64,000 nt of DNA from JAKVAV01 sp047633195 (GCA_047633195.1 JBLIEU010000002.1:91185-155184), one strand, 5' to 3'. Shown: positions 7,949-17,029, counted from the first letter of the stretch. A program made the numbers and translations. The notes: a model not told the origin generated them from the letters alone.

Positions 7949-8680
7949 TTAGATGAGCAGCACCAAGGCCAATCCCAGAATGATGGCGATGGCTTTTGGC
8001 CAGCTTAGGCGGTGTGCTTCGTCCGCTTCGAAGATGATGGTGGTGCTGACGTGAAGAAAAATACCCACGGCAATTGCGAGGATGATGGAATAAATCTCGG
8101 TGGGGTCATTCGAAGATGTCTGCAAAAAGTACTGTCCGAGAAGAATTCCAAGGGGAGTAGCTAAGGCGTATATGACGATGTAACCGATTACTTTCGATTT
8201 TTTCTCAAAAACGTGGTAGAGTATGGCCGCCAAGGCGATGGCTTCGGGAATTTTGTGAATCGCTATACCGATCACCAAGCTGCCTGTGTCGAAGCCGTGA
8301 CCACCGTGATTGTGATCAAATCCACCGCCCAGAGGTAGGCCCTCAACGATAGAATGGAGAAACAGACTCACGAAAATACCCAGTGGAAAAGGATTTTTGT
8401 CAGATACGTGGTGGTGGATATGGCCGTGCTCCACTCCTCTAGAAAAATAGTCCATGACCATTTGGATAAGGAAGCCCAGTAATATGTATAGACCCGCATC
8501 GTGGCCCAGATGAATGTAAATTTCGGGAAGCAGGTGCATGATGGCCAATGCAAATAGATACGCCCCACTGAAGGCTAGGAGTACTTTGACATCTTTTGTT
8601 AGCCTTCCATGTAGGTACATTCCACCTATTCCAGAAGAAACTCCGACTACAAACAATATGAGGACGAACGACCAAGTCAT
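7949..8680 (-). CDS. ZIP-family divalent metal transporter
   Basis: Predicted 243-residue inner-membrane protein with about eight hydrophobic segments. The two hallmark ZIP helices are present: HSIVEGLPLG (about residue 115) and HKIPEAIAL (about 145), carrying the His/Glu metal ligands. A His-rich loop with HGHIHHH and a DHNHGGHG stretch probably binds zinc or a similar metal. ZIP proteins import Zn, Fe or Mn into the cytoplasm. The start codon overlaps the stop of the upstream methyltransferase gene by 4 bases (ATGA), so the two are translationally coupled. Metal specificity cannot be read from the sequence. Confidence 0.92.
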   Translation of the reverse strand: MTWSFVLILFVVGVSSGIGGMYLHGRLTKDVKVLLAFSGAYLFALAIMHLLPEIYIHLGHDAGLYILLGFLIQMVMDYFSRGVEHGHIHHHVSDKNPFPLGIFVSLFLHSIVEGLPLGGGFDHNHGGHGFDTGSLVIGIAIHKIPEAIALAAILYHVFEKKSKVIGYIVIYALATPLGILLGQYFLQTSSNDPTEIYSIILAIAVGIFLHVSTTIIFEADEAHRLSWPKAIAIILGLALVLLI

Positions 8681-9471
8681 GTGTTGCGGCCTATCAAGAT
8701 TAAGCGAGAAGACTTTTCAACGTCAAATTTATCGAGATTGTAATTTCCAAAAATGTCGAGAATTTCTAAACCATTGCGGTAAAACATTCCCATAAGATCT
8801 TCTTTTGTGAGGGCTTTCACTCTTTCGTGGAAAGTGTATTCAAGATCTCCGTCTTTCAATTCAATGGTTTTGACAATATACCCATCTTCATTTGTTCGGG
8901 TGATTTTGAATGTTACTCCATCAATTTCTATTGTTTCAGAAGGAACCAAGCCCTTCGTGACCTTCTCTACATTCATAAAGTCAAGGACAACTTTTCCTTT
9001 GGGCTTGAGCTCATTGGCAATAGCCGTCAAGACAAGTTCATTTTCCGCTAGGGTTTGGAAGTAGCCGAAGCTTGTGAAGAGGTTTAGTACGTAGTCAAAA
9101 ACAGATTCTCCGAGCGACTCTCTCATGTCGTGCTGCAAAAAGTGCAAGCGATCATTGCTGCTTTGATTTGCCAGCCTGATATTTTCTTCGGCAAGATCAG
9201 CACCTGTGACCTCATATCCTGCTCGGTTGACTGTCAGACTATGCCTGCCTTTTCCGCAAGCAAGGTCTAGGAAATGCGCGCCAAGGTCAGGAGCCAAGTA
9301 CTTTAGCAGATTCAGTATAAAACGCTCTGCCTCATCCTCATCGCGGTTGCGGTAAAGGAGATGGTAATATGGGGAATTAAACCAGGTGCGATACCAGGAT
9401 TTATCAGACGTAGAGGTTGATTCCAATGTGAAAAAATAAGGCTGCGAAGCTATGAAATAATGCGTTGTCAT
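8677..9471 (-). CDS. Class I SAM-dependent methyltransferase
   Basis: Predicted 264 residues. The Rossmann-type SAM-binding motif I is LDLACGKGRHSLT (about residues 85-97), followed by the acidic motif II GADLAEENIRLA and a motif near YVLNLFTSFGYF. The family block SWYRTWFNSPYYHLLYRNRDE begins near residue 25, typical of Bacteroidota small-molecule methyltransferases that usually start close to that block, so the first 20 or so residues may not be translated. The substrate is unknown. It is coupled by a 4-base overlap to the ZIP transporter gene and diverges from siaB. Confidence 0.85.
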   Translation of the reverse strand: MTTHYFIASQPYFFTLESTSTSDKSWYRTWFNSPYYHLLYRNRDEDEAERFILNLLKYLAPDLGAHFLDLACGKGRHSLTVNRAGYEVTGADLAEENIRLANQSSNDRLHFLQHDMRESLGESVFDYVLNLFTSFGYFQTLAENELVLTAIANELKPKGKVVLDFMNVEKVTKGLVPSETIEIDGVTFKITRTNEDGYIVKTIELKDGDLEYTFHERVKALTKEDLMGMFYRNGLEILDIFGNYNLDKFDVEKSSRLILIGRNT

Positions 9472-9534
9472 TTAATTAACATCAGCTTGAAGAAATAATT
9501 AAATCAATTGACAAAGCGGCCGGCTTCAAAAAAC

Positions 9535-9542
9535 TATATTTG
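9535..9542 (+). promoter_or_regulatory. -7 element upstream of siaB
   Basis: Reads TATATTTG, a perfect TAnnTTTG, 16 bases before the TTG at 9558. If it is the promoter, the TTG at 9540 cannot be the start, which decides for TTG 9558. Confidence 0.35.
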
Positions 9543-9557
9543 GCAAAACGATCAGTT

Positions 9558-10106
9558 TTGACGGAGATTAACGAGATTTTTGATCTGTACGATTCAATGG
9601 AAAAGAAGAACATCATGCTCTCCTTTAAGGGCGAGATGTCTCCAGAGCTTCTTACGTCGATTTTACAGATTATCGAAAACAAGCTTGATCGTTTTGGCGA
9701 AAGCACAAAGGTCAAAAAGCGAATGTTCAATATCATGGTGGAATGTTTGCAAAACCTTCATCATCATATTACCCAGCCCGCAAAAGATGCGGGTAAGGAC
9801 ATGCCTTCTGTCATCGTGATGGTGGCTAAGAATGTTACTGGGTACTCCGTTATCACTGGAAACTTTGTTCAGGACAAAGAAGTTGGTGGCTTGAAAAATA
9901 GATTGGAGGAAATCAACTCTATGGACAAGGAACAGGTGAAAGAACTCTACAAGTCTGTTCTTGCTGAGGGAAAGATTTCTGAGAAAGGCGGTGGCGGATT
10001 GGGTATGATCGACATAGCCCGAAAGAGTGGAGAGAAATTGGATTTTGGTTTTATTCCTTTTGGAGAGGAGAAGTCATTTTTCAGCTTAAATGTCAAGGTA
10101 AAATAA
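9558..10106 (+). CDS. siaB: SiaB-family protein kinase
   Basis: Predicted 182 residues; matches the SiaB/DUF6272 family, a GHKL-type protein kinase that phosphorylates SiaC. Visible features are the N-terminal EIFDLYDSMEKKNIMLSFKG block, a helix with VECLQNLHHH (the N-box-like segment), and a C-terminal glycine-rich ATP-lid motif KGGGGLGMIDIARKSG. No histidine-kinase H-box is present. No ATG is available; the frame opens at TTG 9540 or TTG 9558. I prefer 9558 because of the promoter element overlapping 9540 and because it gives the normal family N-terminus. It is followed 16 bases later by siaC. In Pseudomonas this pair is part of the SiaABCD biofilm switch; here siaA and siaD are not adjacent. 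Confidence 0.85.
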   Translation: MTEINEIFDLYDSMEKKNIMLSFKGEMSPELLTSILQIIENKLDRFGESTKVKKRMFNIMVECLQNLHHHITQPAKDAGKDMPSVIVMVAKNVTGYSVITGNFVQDKEVGGLKNRLEEINSMDKEQVKELYKSVLAEGKISEKGGGGLGMIDIARKSGEKLDFGFIPFGEEKSFFSLNVKVK

Positions 10107-10122
10107 AAAATCAACTAGTCAA

Positions 10123-10506
10123 ATGGAGAGCATTAATATAGAAGGAACACCAAAGACACCTACCGTTAAGTTTGACAGTTTGTCGGGCGTTTTGGTGATT
10201 CGCGGAAGGTCTATTCCTGAGAATTCAATTGATTTTTTCAAACCCTTAATCGATTGGCTCGACGCTTATGCAAACGGCAATGGTGAAGGCCTGACTTTGA
10301 ATATGGAATTGGAATACTTCAATACAAGTAGTTCCAAATGTATTCTTGACGTTTTCAAGAAGCTTGAGAATATCTCAAAGCAAGGAAAGACTATCTCAGT
10401 GAAATGGCATTACGAAGAAGACGACGAAGATATGCTCGAGGCTGGCGAAGATTATGACGCCATAATTGATATTGCGTTTGAGATGGTTAAGGTTGAGGAG
10501 ATTTAG
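10123..10506 (+). CDS. siaC: SiaC-family regulatory phosphoprotein (DUF1987)
   Basis: Predicted 127 residues. The sequence follows the DUF1987 pattern: IEGTPKTPTVKFD at the N-terminus, GVLVIRGRSIPENS, then LEYFNTSSSKCILDVF, where the Thr/Ser cluster includes the residue phosphorylated by SiaB in characterised members, and a C-terminal acidic tail. SiaC is an anti-sigma-antagonist-like fold that, when unphosphorylated, activates a diguanylate cyclase in Pseudomonas. It lies 16 bases after siaB and is followed by a terminator. No diguanylate cyclase is next to it, so its target here is unknown. Confidence 0.9.
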   Translation: MESINIEGTPKTPTVKFDSLSGVLVIRGRSIPENSIDFFKPLIDWLDAYANGNGEGLTLNMELEYFNTSSSKCILDVFKKLENISKQGKTISVKWHYEEDDEDMLEAGEDYDAIIDIAFEMVKVEEI

Positions 10507-10509
10507 TAA

Positions 10510-10682
10510 GTATCCGTCCTTTTAATCGAGAGTCTGAACTAAAAAGTTTTTTTGCAACCGTTGCAGTGAGCCTGTCGAAGAGGCGCATGTAGGGCCGCAA
10601 ACCAAGGAGTCCTGATAGCTATCGGGATGACTTTTTTTAAAACAAGTGCAGCGCCGATAACGAGCTCTGACTTACAGACGCT
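10510..10682. repeat. Dispersed intergenic repeat, copy R1
   Basis: Intergenic stretch between the convergent siaC and ABC-transporter genes. It shares a TCGAGAGTCTGAACTAAA-type left end and AAACCAAGGAG / GATGACTTTTTTTAAAACAAGTG core with copy R2 at 20759-20897; the ends are imperfect inverted repeats. It also contains the siaBC terminator. Confidence 0.5.
10608..10638 (+). terminator. Terminator after siaBC
   Basis: Hairpin AGTC..CTGATAG / CTATCGG..GACT followed by seven T on the plus strand, about 100 bases after the siaC stop. It lies inside repeat R1. Confidence 0.6.
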
Positions 10683-10684
10683 AA

Positions 10685-13600
10685 TTACTTCTTGCCAGGA
10701 AGACTCAAATTGTCTTCAATCAATCGCATCATTCTAGGGAATACATCGAAGAAAAGACACAGGATCAATGCTATGGTCATAGCCCAAATCACCATTAGGT
10801 TGGCAAAGAAAGTGTCGATGAAATTTCCAAAGAGTTTCTTGGCAGGTGCGTAGAAGTGTGCGCTGAAAAAATCAGAATTGTAAGGCATCAAATAGATCAA
10901 ATCCTTTTTTTGGATCAGCTCACCATTGTGCTCAGCAATGTAATTTAAGTCGTTTCTATTGGTCGCAAATATTTCGAGTTGGTCATTCTTATAATTGTCA
11001 AAAAGCAATTCATATTGGCTGTCCTTGTTGCCCTCACGAGTCATTGCATAAATGGCGTTTTCTTTTTCACTCTCAGCTTGGTTGTAAACCTTCCGGTAAT
11101 GGTTTTCCAATAAATCGAGGTGATCTCTAAGGTCGGAGATGTGGTCAATACTGATGGCCTCAGGAGTCAACTCGTTCACTTCGGTGAATCTTATCCCTTT
11201 CAGAAACGCATTTTCCTTTTGAAGCTCATTTCTCAAAACGGTAAGTTCTGATTCCAGTTCAGTGGTGGCTGATTCATCATCGATTATTCTCGAAACATGC
11301 GCCGCTTTGTTCTTCAGTTCAGTGATCCAGTAGTCCTTCTTCCAGTTGGAAAATTTCTTTCTTCTCTCGAGTTCGTAAAAGTTTTCTTCGTAATCATTCC
11401 ACTTGAACTGAGTTACCGCGATGGCTTCATAAGCCCAACGACTGGCCATAATGTTTCCAATCCATGGCACACCTTTTTGCGAGGCGAAAATAGGATTGAG
11501 TCGGTCAAACCTTACAATGATTCCACTAAAAAGTAGTTGCGGAATAATCACAATCGGAATTAAGATGTAAATCACTTTGGCCGAATTGAAACTGGCTGAG
11601 ATATTGAGCCCAAGAATGTTTGCAAAAGTACAGGTGGAAAAAAGGATCGCCCAATACGGCAATGTCATTCCTTTGATTTCGAGAATCGTATTTCCGATGA
11701 TCACAAAAAGAAACATTTGGATTGCTGAAATCGCCAGCATGATGCCGATTTTTCCAGAGAGGTAACTCCCTCGACTTAAATTGAGGAAAGATTCTCTCTT
11801 TCTGATTTTTTTGTCGCGGATGATCTCCTCTGAGCTCACCGTCAGTCCGATGAATAGAGCAACGATTACCGAGATGAAGATGTAAACTGGAATATTTTCG
11901 TTTTCCCTGAATACATATTCTGAAGAACCTCCTGACGGAACGAAAAACCGCATGAAAAAGGCGAGAATCATTGCCAAAACTGGAGCTTCTAAAAGGTTGA
12001 TTAGTACATATTGTCGGTTGGTAAGCTTCGAGAGTACATCGCGTTTCACGAATATGGCCAACTGCTGCAGCTTACTCGGAATGGTGAAGTTGCTTTTGGG
12101 AAGTTCGTTTACTTCTTCAGTAGTGGTATCGAAGATTTCAATGTTTTCCTTGTAAAGTTGATTCCACTCCAAGGGAGAAATTTTCCTCTCGGGAGTGAGG
12201 TTTCCGAATTCGTCAACCACCTTTGATTCGATAATATTGAAGACATCTTCGGTCTTTACATTTCCGCAGCTTAAGCACTCGGCTTCTTCGCTGTTTACGT
12301 GGTTTACCATCTTGCGGAAATACACAAGACTATCCACAGGGTTTCCGCTGTAAATGGGGTAGCCACCTTTATCTAGTAATAGCAGGCTATCAAACATCTT
12401 GAAGATATCTGAAGAAGGCTGGTGAATTACCACAAAGATCAATTTGCCCTTGAGGCAAAGTTCCTTGAGTAAATCCATAATGTTTTCTGAATCTCTGGAA
12501 GATAGTCCTGAAGTAGGTTCGTCAATGAAAAGAACGGCAGGTTCGCGGATCAACTCCAATGCGATGTTGAGTCTTTTTCGCTGTCCACCACTGATGGTTT
12601 TATCCAAAGGGTTCCCGACTTTCAAGTCTGACGTTTCGGTCAGGCCTAAAGTGGAGAGCATATCGTGCACCAACACGGTGATTTCTTCATCGGTCTTCTG
12701 CCCGAAACAAAGTTTTGTGTTGTAAAAGAGATTTTGGAATACGGTCAATTCCTCGATGAGCAAATCGTCTTGAGCGATGTATCCTATCACTCCTTCAACG
12801 GCGTGAGCATCGCGGTGAATGTCGATACCATTGATACTGACTGAACCGAGCTTGGGTTCCAAGTTTCCATTGAGGACATTTAGTAGGGTAGATTTACCGC
12901 TACCACTTGCCCCCATTATTCCTACTAGACTTCCCGAATTTTCTTCGAGGTTAACATCATTGAGACCAATGTTTCCTTTTTTGAAAGTGTATGAAACTCC
13001 AGTTGCTCTAAATTGAATACTGACACTGTCATTGTCCTTTAAAAATGAGCCCAAGATGTCGCTGTAGTAGATAGGACTGATCTTGGGTCCTCTGATAGAA
13101 GCACCCTGATTGAGTACATAAAACCGATCATTTACAATCGGCTGCCCCGATACATTGTACCTCCCATTTCCTTTGTACTTAATGAAGTGAAGGTTTACTG
13201 TGGGCAGTCTTAATATTCTAAAATAACCATCCAGTCCTTTTGCTATCAAGTGTTTTCCAAATGCTCCAGCCGAATCGGTATTGTCGGTTACGTACATCAC
13301 ATTATGCGATGCGATGAGTTCAGTTTCTTTTTCTTCGACAAAGAGGCGAGCCAATTTGTACTCTTCCATGTCGAAGTTGAAGGTCATGGCCACCGTATTC
13401 ACAAATTCTTGCTCCAAGTCACTTACCTCAGTATGGGTATAGATGAATTCAAGGAGCCGAATGAGAACGATGGTTTTCTGGCGCTGAGTGAGCTCTTCGT
13501 TTATTTCGGTACAGATTCTTAAAACCTTTACCGAATTTCCTGCCATTCGTTTTTGCTTGCCATTTTTGGCTGACGAGATCTTTTGGTAAGTCTCTAAGTA

Positions 13601-13765
13601 ATCTTCGAAAAGGTCGAGGTATTTACGGACGAGCTTGCCAGGAAGGCGCTCTTTTAGGAAAGATTCAACAATAGTGCGTCCACTCAGATCCTGCTCATCT
13701 GAAGGGTCAACCCTTGCAATAATTGCAAAAAGCTGTACCAATGCATTCAGTATTCGTTCGCTCAT
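10685..13765 (-). CDS. ABCG-like ABC transporter with fused ATPase and ABC-2 permease
   Basis: Predicted 1026-residue inner-membrane protein. Order: N-terminal all-helical region resembling a TerB domain (about 1-150); a beta-rich linker (about 165-255); an ABC ATPase (about 265-490) with Walker A GASGSGKST, signature ISGGQRKRLN, Walker B VLFIDEPTSG and H-loop VIHQPSS; a CxxC pair in AECLSCGN (about 505); a permease domain with about six to seven membrane segments between 580 and 1010, interrupted by a long charged coiled-coil-like loop (about 790-960). This half-transporter layout (ATPase then membrane part) is that of eukaryotic ABCG/White proteins. The substrate is unknown. It lies downstream of a terminator, so it probably has its own promoter. 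Confidence 0.88.
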   Translation of the reverse strand: MSERILNALVQLFAIIARVDPSDEQDLSGRTIVESFLKERLPGKLVRKYLDLFEDYLETYQKISSAKNGKQKRMAGNSVKVLRICTEINEELTQRQKTIVLIRLLEFIYTHTEVSDLEQEFVNTVAMTFNFDMEEYKLARLFVEEKETELIASHNVMYVTDNTDSAGAFGKHLIAKGLDGYFRILRLPTVNLHFIKYKGNGRYNVSGQPIVNDRFYVLNQGASIRGPKISPIYYSDILGSFLKDNDSVSIQFRATGVSYTFKKGNIGLNDVNLEENSGSLVGIMGASGSGKSTLLNVLNGNLEPKLGSVSINGIDIHRDAHAVEGVIGYIAQDDLLIEELTVFQNLFYNTKLCFGQKTDEEITVLVHDMLSTLGLTETSDLKVGNPLDKTISGGQRKRLNIALELIREPAVLFIDEPTSGLSSRDSENIMDLLKELCLKGKLIFVVIHQPSSDIFKMFDSLLLLDKGGYPIYSGNPVDSLVYFRKMVNHVNSEEAECLSCGNVKTEDVFNIIESKVVDEFGNLTPERKISPLEWNQLYKENIEIFDTTTEEVNELPKSNFTIPSKLQQLAIFVKRDVLSKLTNRQYVLINLLEAPVLAMILAFFMRFFVPSGGSSEYVFRENENIPVYIFISVIVALFIGLTVSSEEIIRDKKIRKRESFLNLSRGSYLSGKIGIMLAISAIQMFLFVIIGNTILEIKGMTLPYWAILFSTCTFANILGLNISASFNSAKVIYILIPIVIIPQLLFSGIIVRFDRLNPIFASQKGVPWIGNIMASRWAYEAIAVTQFKWNDYEENFYELERRKKFSNWKKDYWITELKNKAAHVSRIIDDESATTELESELTVLRNELQKENAFLKGIRFTEVNELTPEAISIDHISDLRDHLDLLENHYRKVYNQAESEKENAIYAMTREGNKDSQYELLFDNYKNDQLEIFATNRNDLNYIAEHNGELIQKKDLIYLMPYNSDFFSAHFYAPAKKLFGNFIDTFFANLMVIWAMTIALILCLFFDVFPRMMRLIEDNLSLPGKK

Positions 13766-13787
13766 ATCAGTTCAAAAGGGGTCAAAA

Positions 13788-13814
13788 AAAACGCCTCGAA
13801 TTTCGAGGCGTTTT
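13788..13814. terminator. Terminator between the 137-residue protein gene and the ABC transporter
   Basis: AAAACGCCTCGAA / TTTCGAGGCGTTTT inverted repeat with a tight loop. On the minus strand it is followed by eight T, so it ends the envelope-protein operon about 20 bases after that operon's last stop codon. Confidence 0.8.
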
Positions 13815-13834
13815 ACAATTCAGTAAGGATTAAA

Positions 13835-14248
13835 TTACTTCTCGAATCCAACGATTAGTACGGCGCAACCTGAAGTTTGTTTCGTTTTGTCGAGCTTGGC
13901 TTCCAGTCTCACATCCAGTGTTGACTCAATTTCAAAATCCCAGTAGGGACTATTCTGGTGGTCTTCGTTGGAAAAAAGTAGATTATTGTCCTGATCATAT
14001 AAAGAGAAAATGAGCTGTTCTTCCTCCATACCGCTATATGCGGCGATCCGGTATTTACTATTTCCGAAGAAAGTCGTTTCGAATTCAGCGATTTGTCCGT
14101 CGAAGATCAATGCCCGGTAAGACTGTCCATCAGGGATGAAAGTTTCGTTCATGAATTCACGAGCAAGGTAGGCTGTGCTATCGCATTGGGCAGACAGATG
14201 CCAAATGGGGGCAAAGGCGAGGATGATAATAAATAGGAGTCTTTTCAT
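13835..14248 (-). CDS. Small exported protein of unknown function
   Basis: Predicted 137 residues with a clear signal peptide (about residues 1-20, cut after HLSAQ). The mature part is beta-rich, with a YDQDNNLLFSNEDHQNSPYWDFE block and two cysteines (the mature N-terminal Cys and GCAVLIVGF near the end) that may form a disulfide. No family is recognised. It overlaps the upstream lipoprotein gene by 4 bases and ends at a terminator. The pairing with the 298-residue lipoprotein suggests a shared periplasmic role. Confidence 0.75.
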   Translation of the reverse strand: MKRLLFIIILAFAPIWHLSAQCDSTAYLAREFMNETFIPDGQSYRALIFDGQIAEFETTFFGNSKYRIAAYSGMEEEQLIFSLYDQDNNLLFSNEDHQNSPYWDFEIESTLDVRLEAKLDKTKQTSGCAVLIVGFEK

Positions 14249-15141
14249 TTTGCAGTGATTTTTGTTCGCGCTGATTCCAACAAGTTTGCTATCGAATGGA
14301 GCAATGAATCAGAAACCTGATAATCTGTTTTGCTTTTGATTGCCGTCACTTTTTTTGAAAGATCGGTTGCGGAGTTTTCAAAAGCATAAGAGGATTGAAC
14401 ATTGGCGTAAGCCTCTTCAATGCTACCCAACACTTGATAGAGCTCGCTCTTTTTGAAATTATCATCGGTAGTTAAACCGAGAGTCTTTACGATGGTTGAG
14501 CTACTTTTCTTTTGCTGTGCGACCCGATCTCTGGCGTCTTTATTTCCGTCTATTGCAGATTGAGCGGTCAAATGCGATGATTCTATCCATCCACCTAAGA
14601 TGACCAAACTCGCAATATCATACCTCTCGTTCTTCTTTAGGTAGGCATCGCTTTCCTCATAAAATCGACTGATCAAATACACCAGTGAATCTGGATTATC
14701 TGCATTGGCACCTAAACGCTTCATCAGCTCTGGACTTATCGCAGAACTAATACCGAGATCTTTCGCTAAATTATCAATTGCTTTAAAGTAAGATAGAGCC
14801 TTTTGGCCGTCTTGATAGAGTGATGAATAAGCCATGTCAGTTCCATAAACCCCAATGTTCATGGCTTTCTGGGCATTCGTCTCGTAGTTGCTGTAGCTTT
14901 TGGCATCGTTCAGCAATTCAGGCTTGTAGTCGGCTTCCGATTCTTTGATCAGAATGGCCGTTTGGATGGGCGAAGGAATGCTGAAGAGCACACCCGAAAC
15001 ATTCACAATATTGGATTTGACACTGTCCAGAGACATTGACTTTGTGCTTTCCGATTTTTCTAAGCTCTTTTCTCCGCAAGCAATTGCGAACAGTAAAATG
15101 CCTGAAAAAAGGACAATGGGTAAGACGCGAAAATTCTTCAT
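14245..15141 (-). CDS. Lipoprotein of unknown function
   Basis: Predicted 298 residues. A lipobox (LLFAIAC, Cys near residue 22) follows a hydrophobic segment. The rest is almost entirely helical and Ser/Lys/Asp-rich, including YETNAQKAMNIGVYGTDMAYSS and LVILGGWIESSHLT blocks that recur in Bacteroidota lipoproteins of unknown role. It is probably anchored in the outer membrane facing the periplasm. It lies 45 bases downstream of the sodium symporter gene and overlaps the next gene by 4 bases. I cannot assign a function. Confidence 0.75.
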   Translation of the reverse strand: MKNFRVLPIVLFSGILLFAIACGEKSLEKSESTKSMSLDSVKSNIVNVSGVLFSIPSPIQTAILIKESEADYKPELLNDAKSYSNYETNAQKAMNIGVYGTDMAYSSLYQDGQKALSYFKAIDNLAKDLGISSAISPELMKRLGANADNPDSLVYLISRFYEESDAYLKKNERYDIASLVILGGWIESSHLTAQSAIDGNKDARDRVAQQKKSSSTIVKTLGLTTDDNFKKSELYQVLGSIEEAYANVQSSYAFENSATDLSKKVTAIKSKTDYQVSDSLLHSIANLLESARTKITAK

Positions 15142-15163
15142 TACAATGGTTTTAAAGGAGGAA

Positions 15164-15195
15164 TTCCGTTAGGTCTATTCTCTATTTTAACGGAA
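15164..15195. repeat. 8-bp inverted repeat between the symporter and lipoprotein genes
   Basis: TTCCGTTA at 15164-15171 and TAACGGAA at 15188-15195, separated by 16 bases. The right arm includes the symporter stop codon (15187-15189). A hairpin here could separate expression of the symporter from the downstream lipoprotein genes; there is no T run, so a classical terminator is unlikely. Confidence 0.4.
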
Positions 15196-16929
15196 CACAT
15201 TGGTTCGTTTAAGGAAAGCCACCAGAATTACTCCTGATATTACTACCACTACTCCGTAAAGCATGGCAGCGTTCCATTCTTTGAATATGATCTTGCCTGT
15301 TAAGAACAAGATACCATAGGTCAAAGTAACAGAAGATAACCAACATACGGCAAGACGGGCGATGTTGTTCCGATTTTCAACAGTTGATTTTCGGAAAATG
15401 CGCCAATTGCCATCGGGGCGTACTCTGTCAAAGAAAATTTTCAGAGATTTTTCGTCCTCCTTCGGACCGAAAAAGGTGAAGAGGATCCAAACAACAGTCG
15501 TAACTCCGACCGTCAGGAAAAAGCTTTCGGGAAATTGAAGGTCGAAAAACCATTTGCCAACGGCATAGACAATAAAGGGAGTGACCGTCGCGGAGATTTC
15601 ACTCCAAGCATTGATGCGCCACCAATACCAGCGCAGAATCAAAACCAAACCGAGACCTGCCCCGCATTCCAACACAAATTCCCAAACACCACTAATCGAT
15701 GTCATGAATTGAGTGATGACGAGTCCGCATATCATCAGCAAGAAGGTGATCACTCTCGACGCTGTCACCAATTGTTTCGAGTTGGAATCGGGCTTTACAA
15801 ATCGTTTGTAAAGGTCATTGGCCAAATAGCCTGCACCCCAGTTGAGTTGCGTGCTTATCGTACTTAAATAAGCCCCGAGGAATGCGGCCAATAAAAGCCC
15901 TTTTAGACCTGTAGGCAGGAAGTCTTTCATCGCTCGGACGTATCCTTCCTTTAATTGGGCACCTTCAAGCTCTGGATACAGCACCATACAAGAGAGTGCT
16001 ACCAGAATCCACGGCCACGGCCTTAGGCAGTAGTGAGCGACTTGGAAAAACAAGGTGGCGTATACGGCTCCTTTTTCTGTTTTCGTGCTCATCATTCGCT
16101 GAGCTACGTAGCCACCACCGCCAGGCTCCTGTCCCGGATACCAGCTGGCCCACCACTGCACACCTAGGTAAGCGAAGAAAGCTCCGAAACTGATGACCAT
16201 CATATTGCCCGCACCTTCTCCATCTTCGCTAATCGTTGGGAAGAAATTGAAAGTAGATGGCGGCAATGCGGCTTTTAATCCGTCGATTCCTCCCACCTCT
16301 TCGCTTCCTACCACGACTATGGCCAGGACGATCGTACCTAGAATTGCCAAGGTGAATTGAACGACGTCAGTAACGGCTACTCCCCAAATTCCCGAAAGGG
16401 AAGTGTAGAATGCAGCAAATACCATGGCACAGGCCACGATAGTGTAGGTCAATTGAGGCGTGGTTCCAAAGAACTCCTGAATGATGGTAATCATGGCTAG
16501 GTTTACCCAACCGATGATCAAAATATTCATGACCAGTCCAAGATAAACCGCCTTGAATCCTCTCAGCATTGCTGCGGGTTTCCCCGAATAGCGAAGCTCT
16601 ATAAACTCTGTTTCGGTGAGGACTTCTGCTCTTCGCCACAACTTGGCAAAGAAGAAGGTTGTAAGCATACCACCTGCCAGAAAACTCCACCAAATCCAGT
16701 TTCCTGAAATACCGCTCTTTCCGACGAGTTCTGTTACGGCAAGTGGCGTATCGGCTGCGAAAGTAGTTGCGACCATTGATATTCCCGCAACCAACCAAGG
16801 CATCTCCCGATTTCCCAAAAAGAAGCTCTCCATACTCTTGGAGGCGCGCTTCCTAAAGTAGAGACCTATTGTGAGGCTAAAGATTAAAAATACGACGATA
16901 ATCGTCCAATCGATCCAGTGTAAATCCAT
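15187..16929 (-). CDS. Sodium:solute symporter (SSS family)
   Basis: Predicted 580-residue inner-membrane transporter with about 13-14 hydrophobic segments. The first helix (WTIIVVFLIFSLTIGLYF) is followed by the family motif SMESFFLGNREMPW and the sodium-site helix VAGISMVATTFAADTP; later segments include GGGGYVAQRMM. It uses the sodium gradient to import a small solute such as a sugar, amino acid or nucleoside; the sequence does not tell which. Two Met codons are possible (16938 and 16929); 16929 (MDLHWIDW) matches the family start better. It diverges from priA and may be co-transcribed with the lipoprotein genes downstream. Confidence 0.9.
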   Translation of the reverse strand: MDLHWIDWTIIVVFLIFSLTIGLYFRKRASKSMESFFLGNREMPWLVAGISMVATTFAADTPLAVTELVGKSGISGNWIWWSFLAGGMLTTFFFAKLWRRAEVLTETEFIELRYSGKPAAMLRGFKAVYLGLVMNILIIGWVNLAMITIIQEFFGTTPQLTYTIVACAMVFAAFYTSLSGIWGVAVTDVVQFTLAILGTIVLAIVVVGSEEVGGIDGLKAALPPSTFNFFPTISEDGEGAGNMMVISFGAFFAYLGVQWWASWYPGQEPGGGGYVAQRMMSTKTEKGAVYATLFFQVAHYCLRPWPWILVALSCMVLYPELEGAQLKEGYVRAMKDFLPTGLKGLLLAAFLGAYLSTISTQLNWGAGYLANDLYKRFVKPDSNSKQLVTASRVITFLLMICGLVITQFMTSISGVWEFVLECGAGLGLVLILRWYWWRINAWSEISATVTPFIVYAVGKWFFDLQFPESFFLTVGVTTVVWILFTFFGPKEDEKSLKIFFDRVRPDGNWRIFRKSTVENRNNIARLAVCWLSSVTLTYGILFLTGKIIFKEWNAAMLYGVVVVISGVILVAFLKRTNVFR

Positions 16930-17021
16930 GCTAATCATGGTTATCGAAATTAGGTGGTGCGACCAATTGCTTTTTAATGTACCTCTCTTTTCTTACCACG
17001 TTTCTCTGTTGGTAATTCCAT

Positions 17022-17029
17022 TAATTTTG
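17022..17029 (+). promoter_or_regulatory. -7 element of priA
   Basis: Reads TAATTTTG, a perfect TAnnTTTG, 22 bases before the proposed TTG start of priA. It argues against translation of the longer open frame that begins at 16871. Confidence 0.45.
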
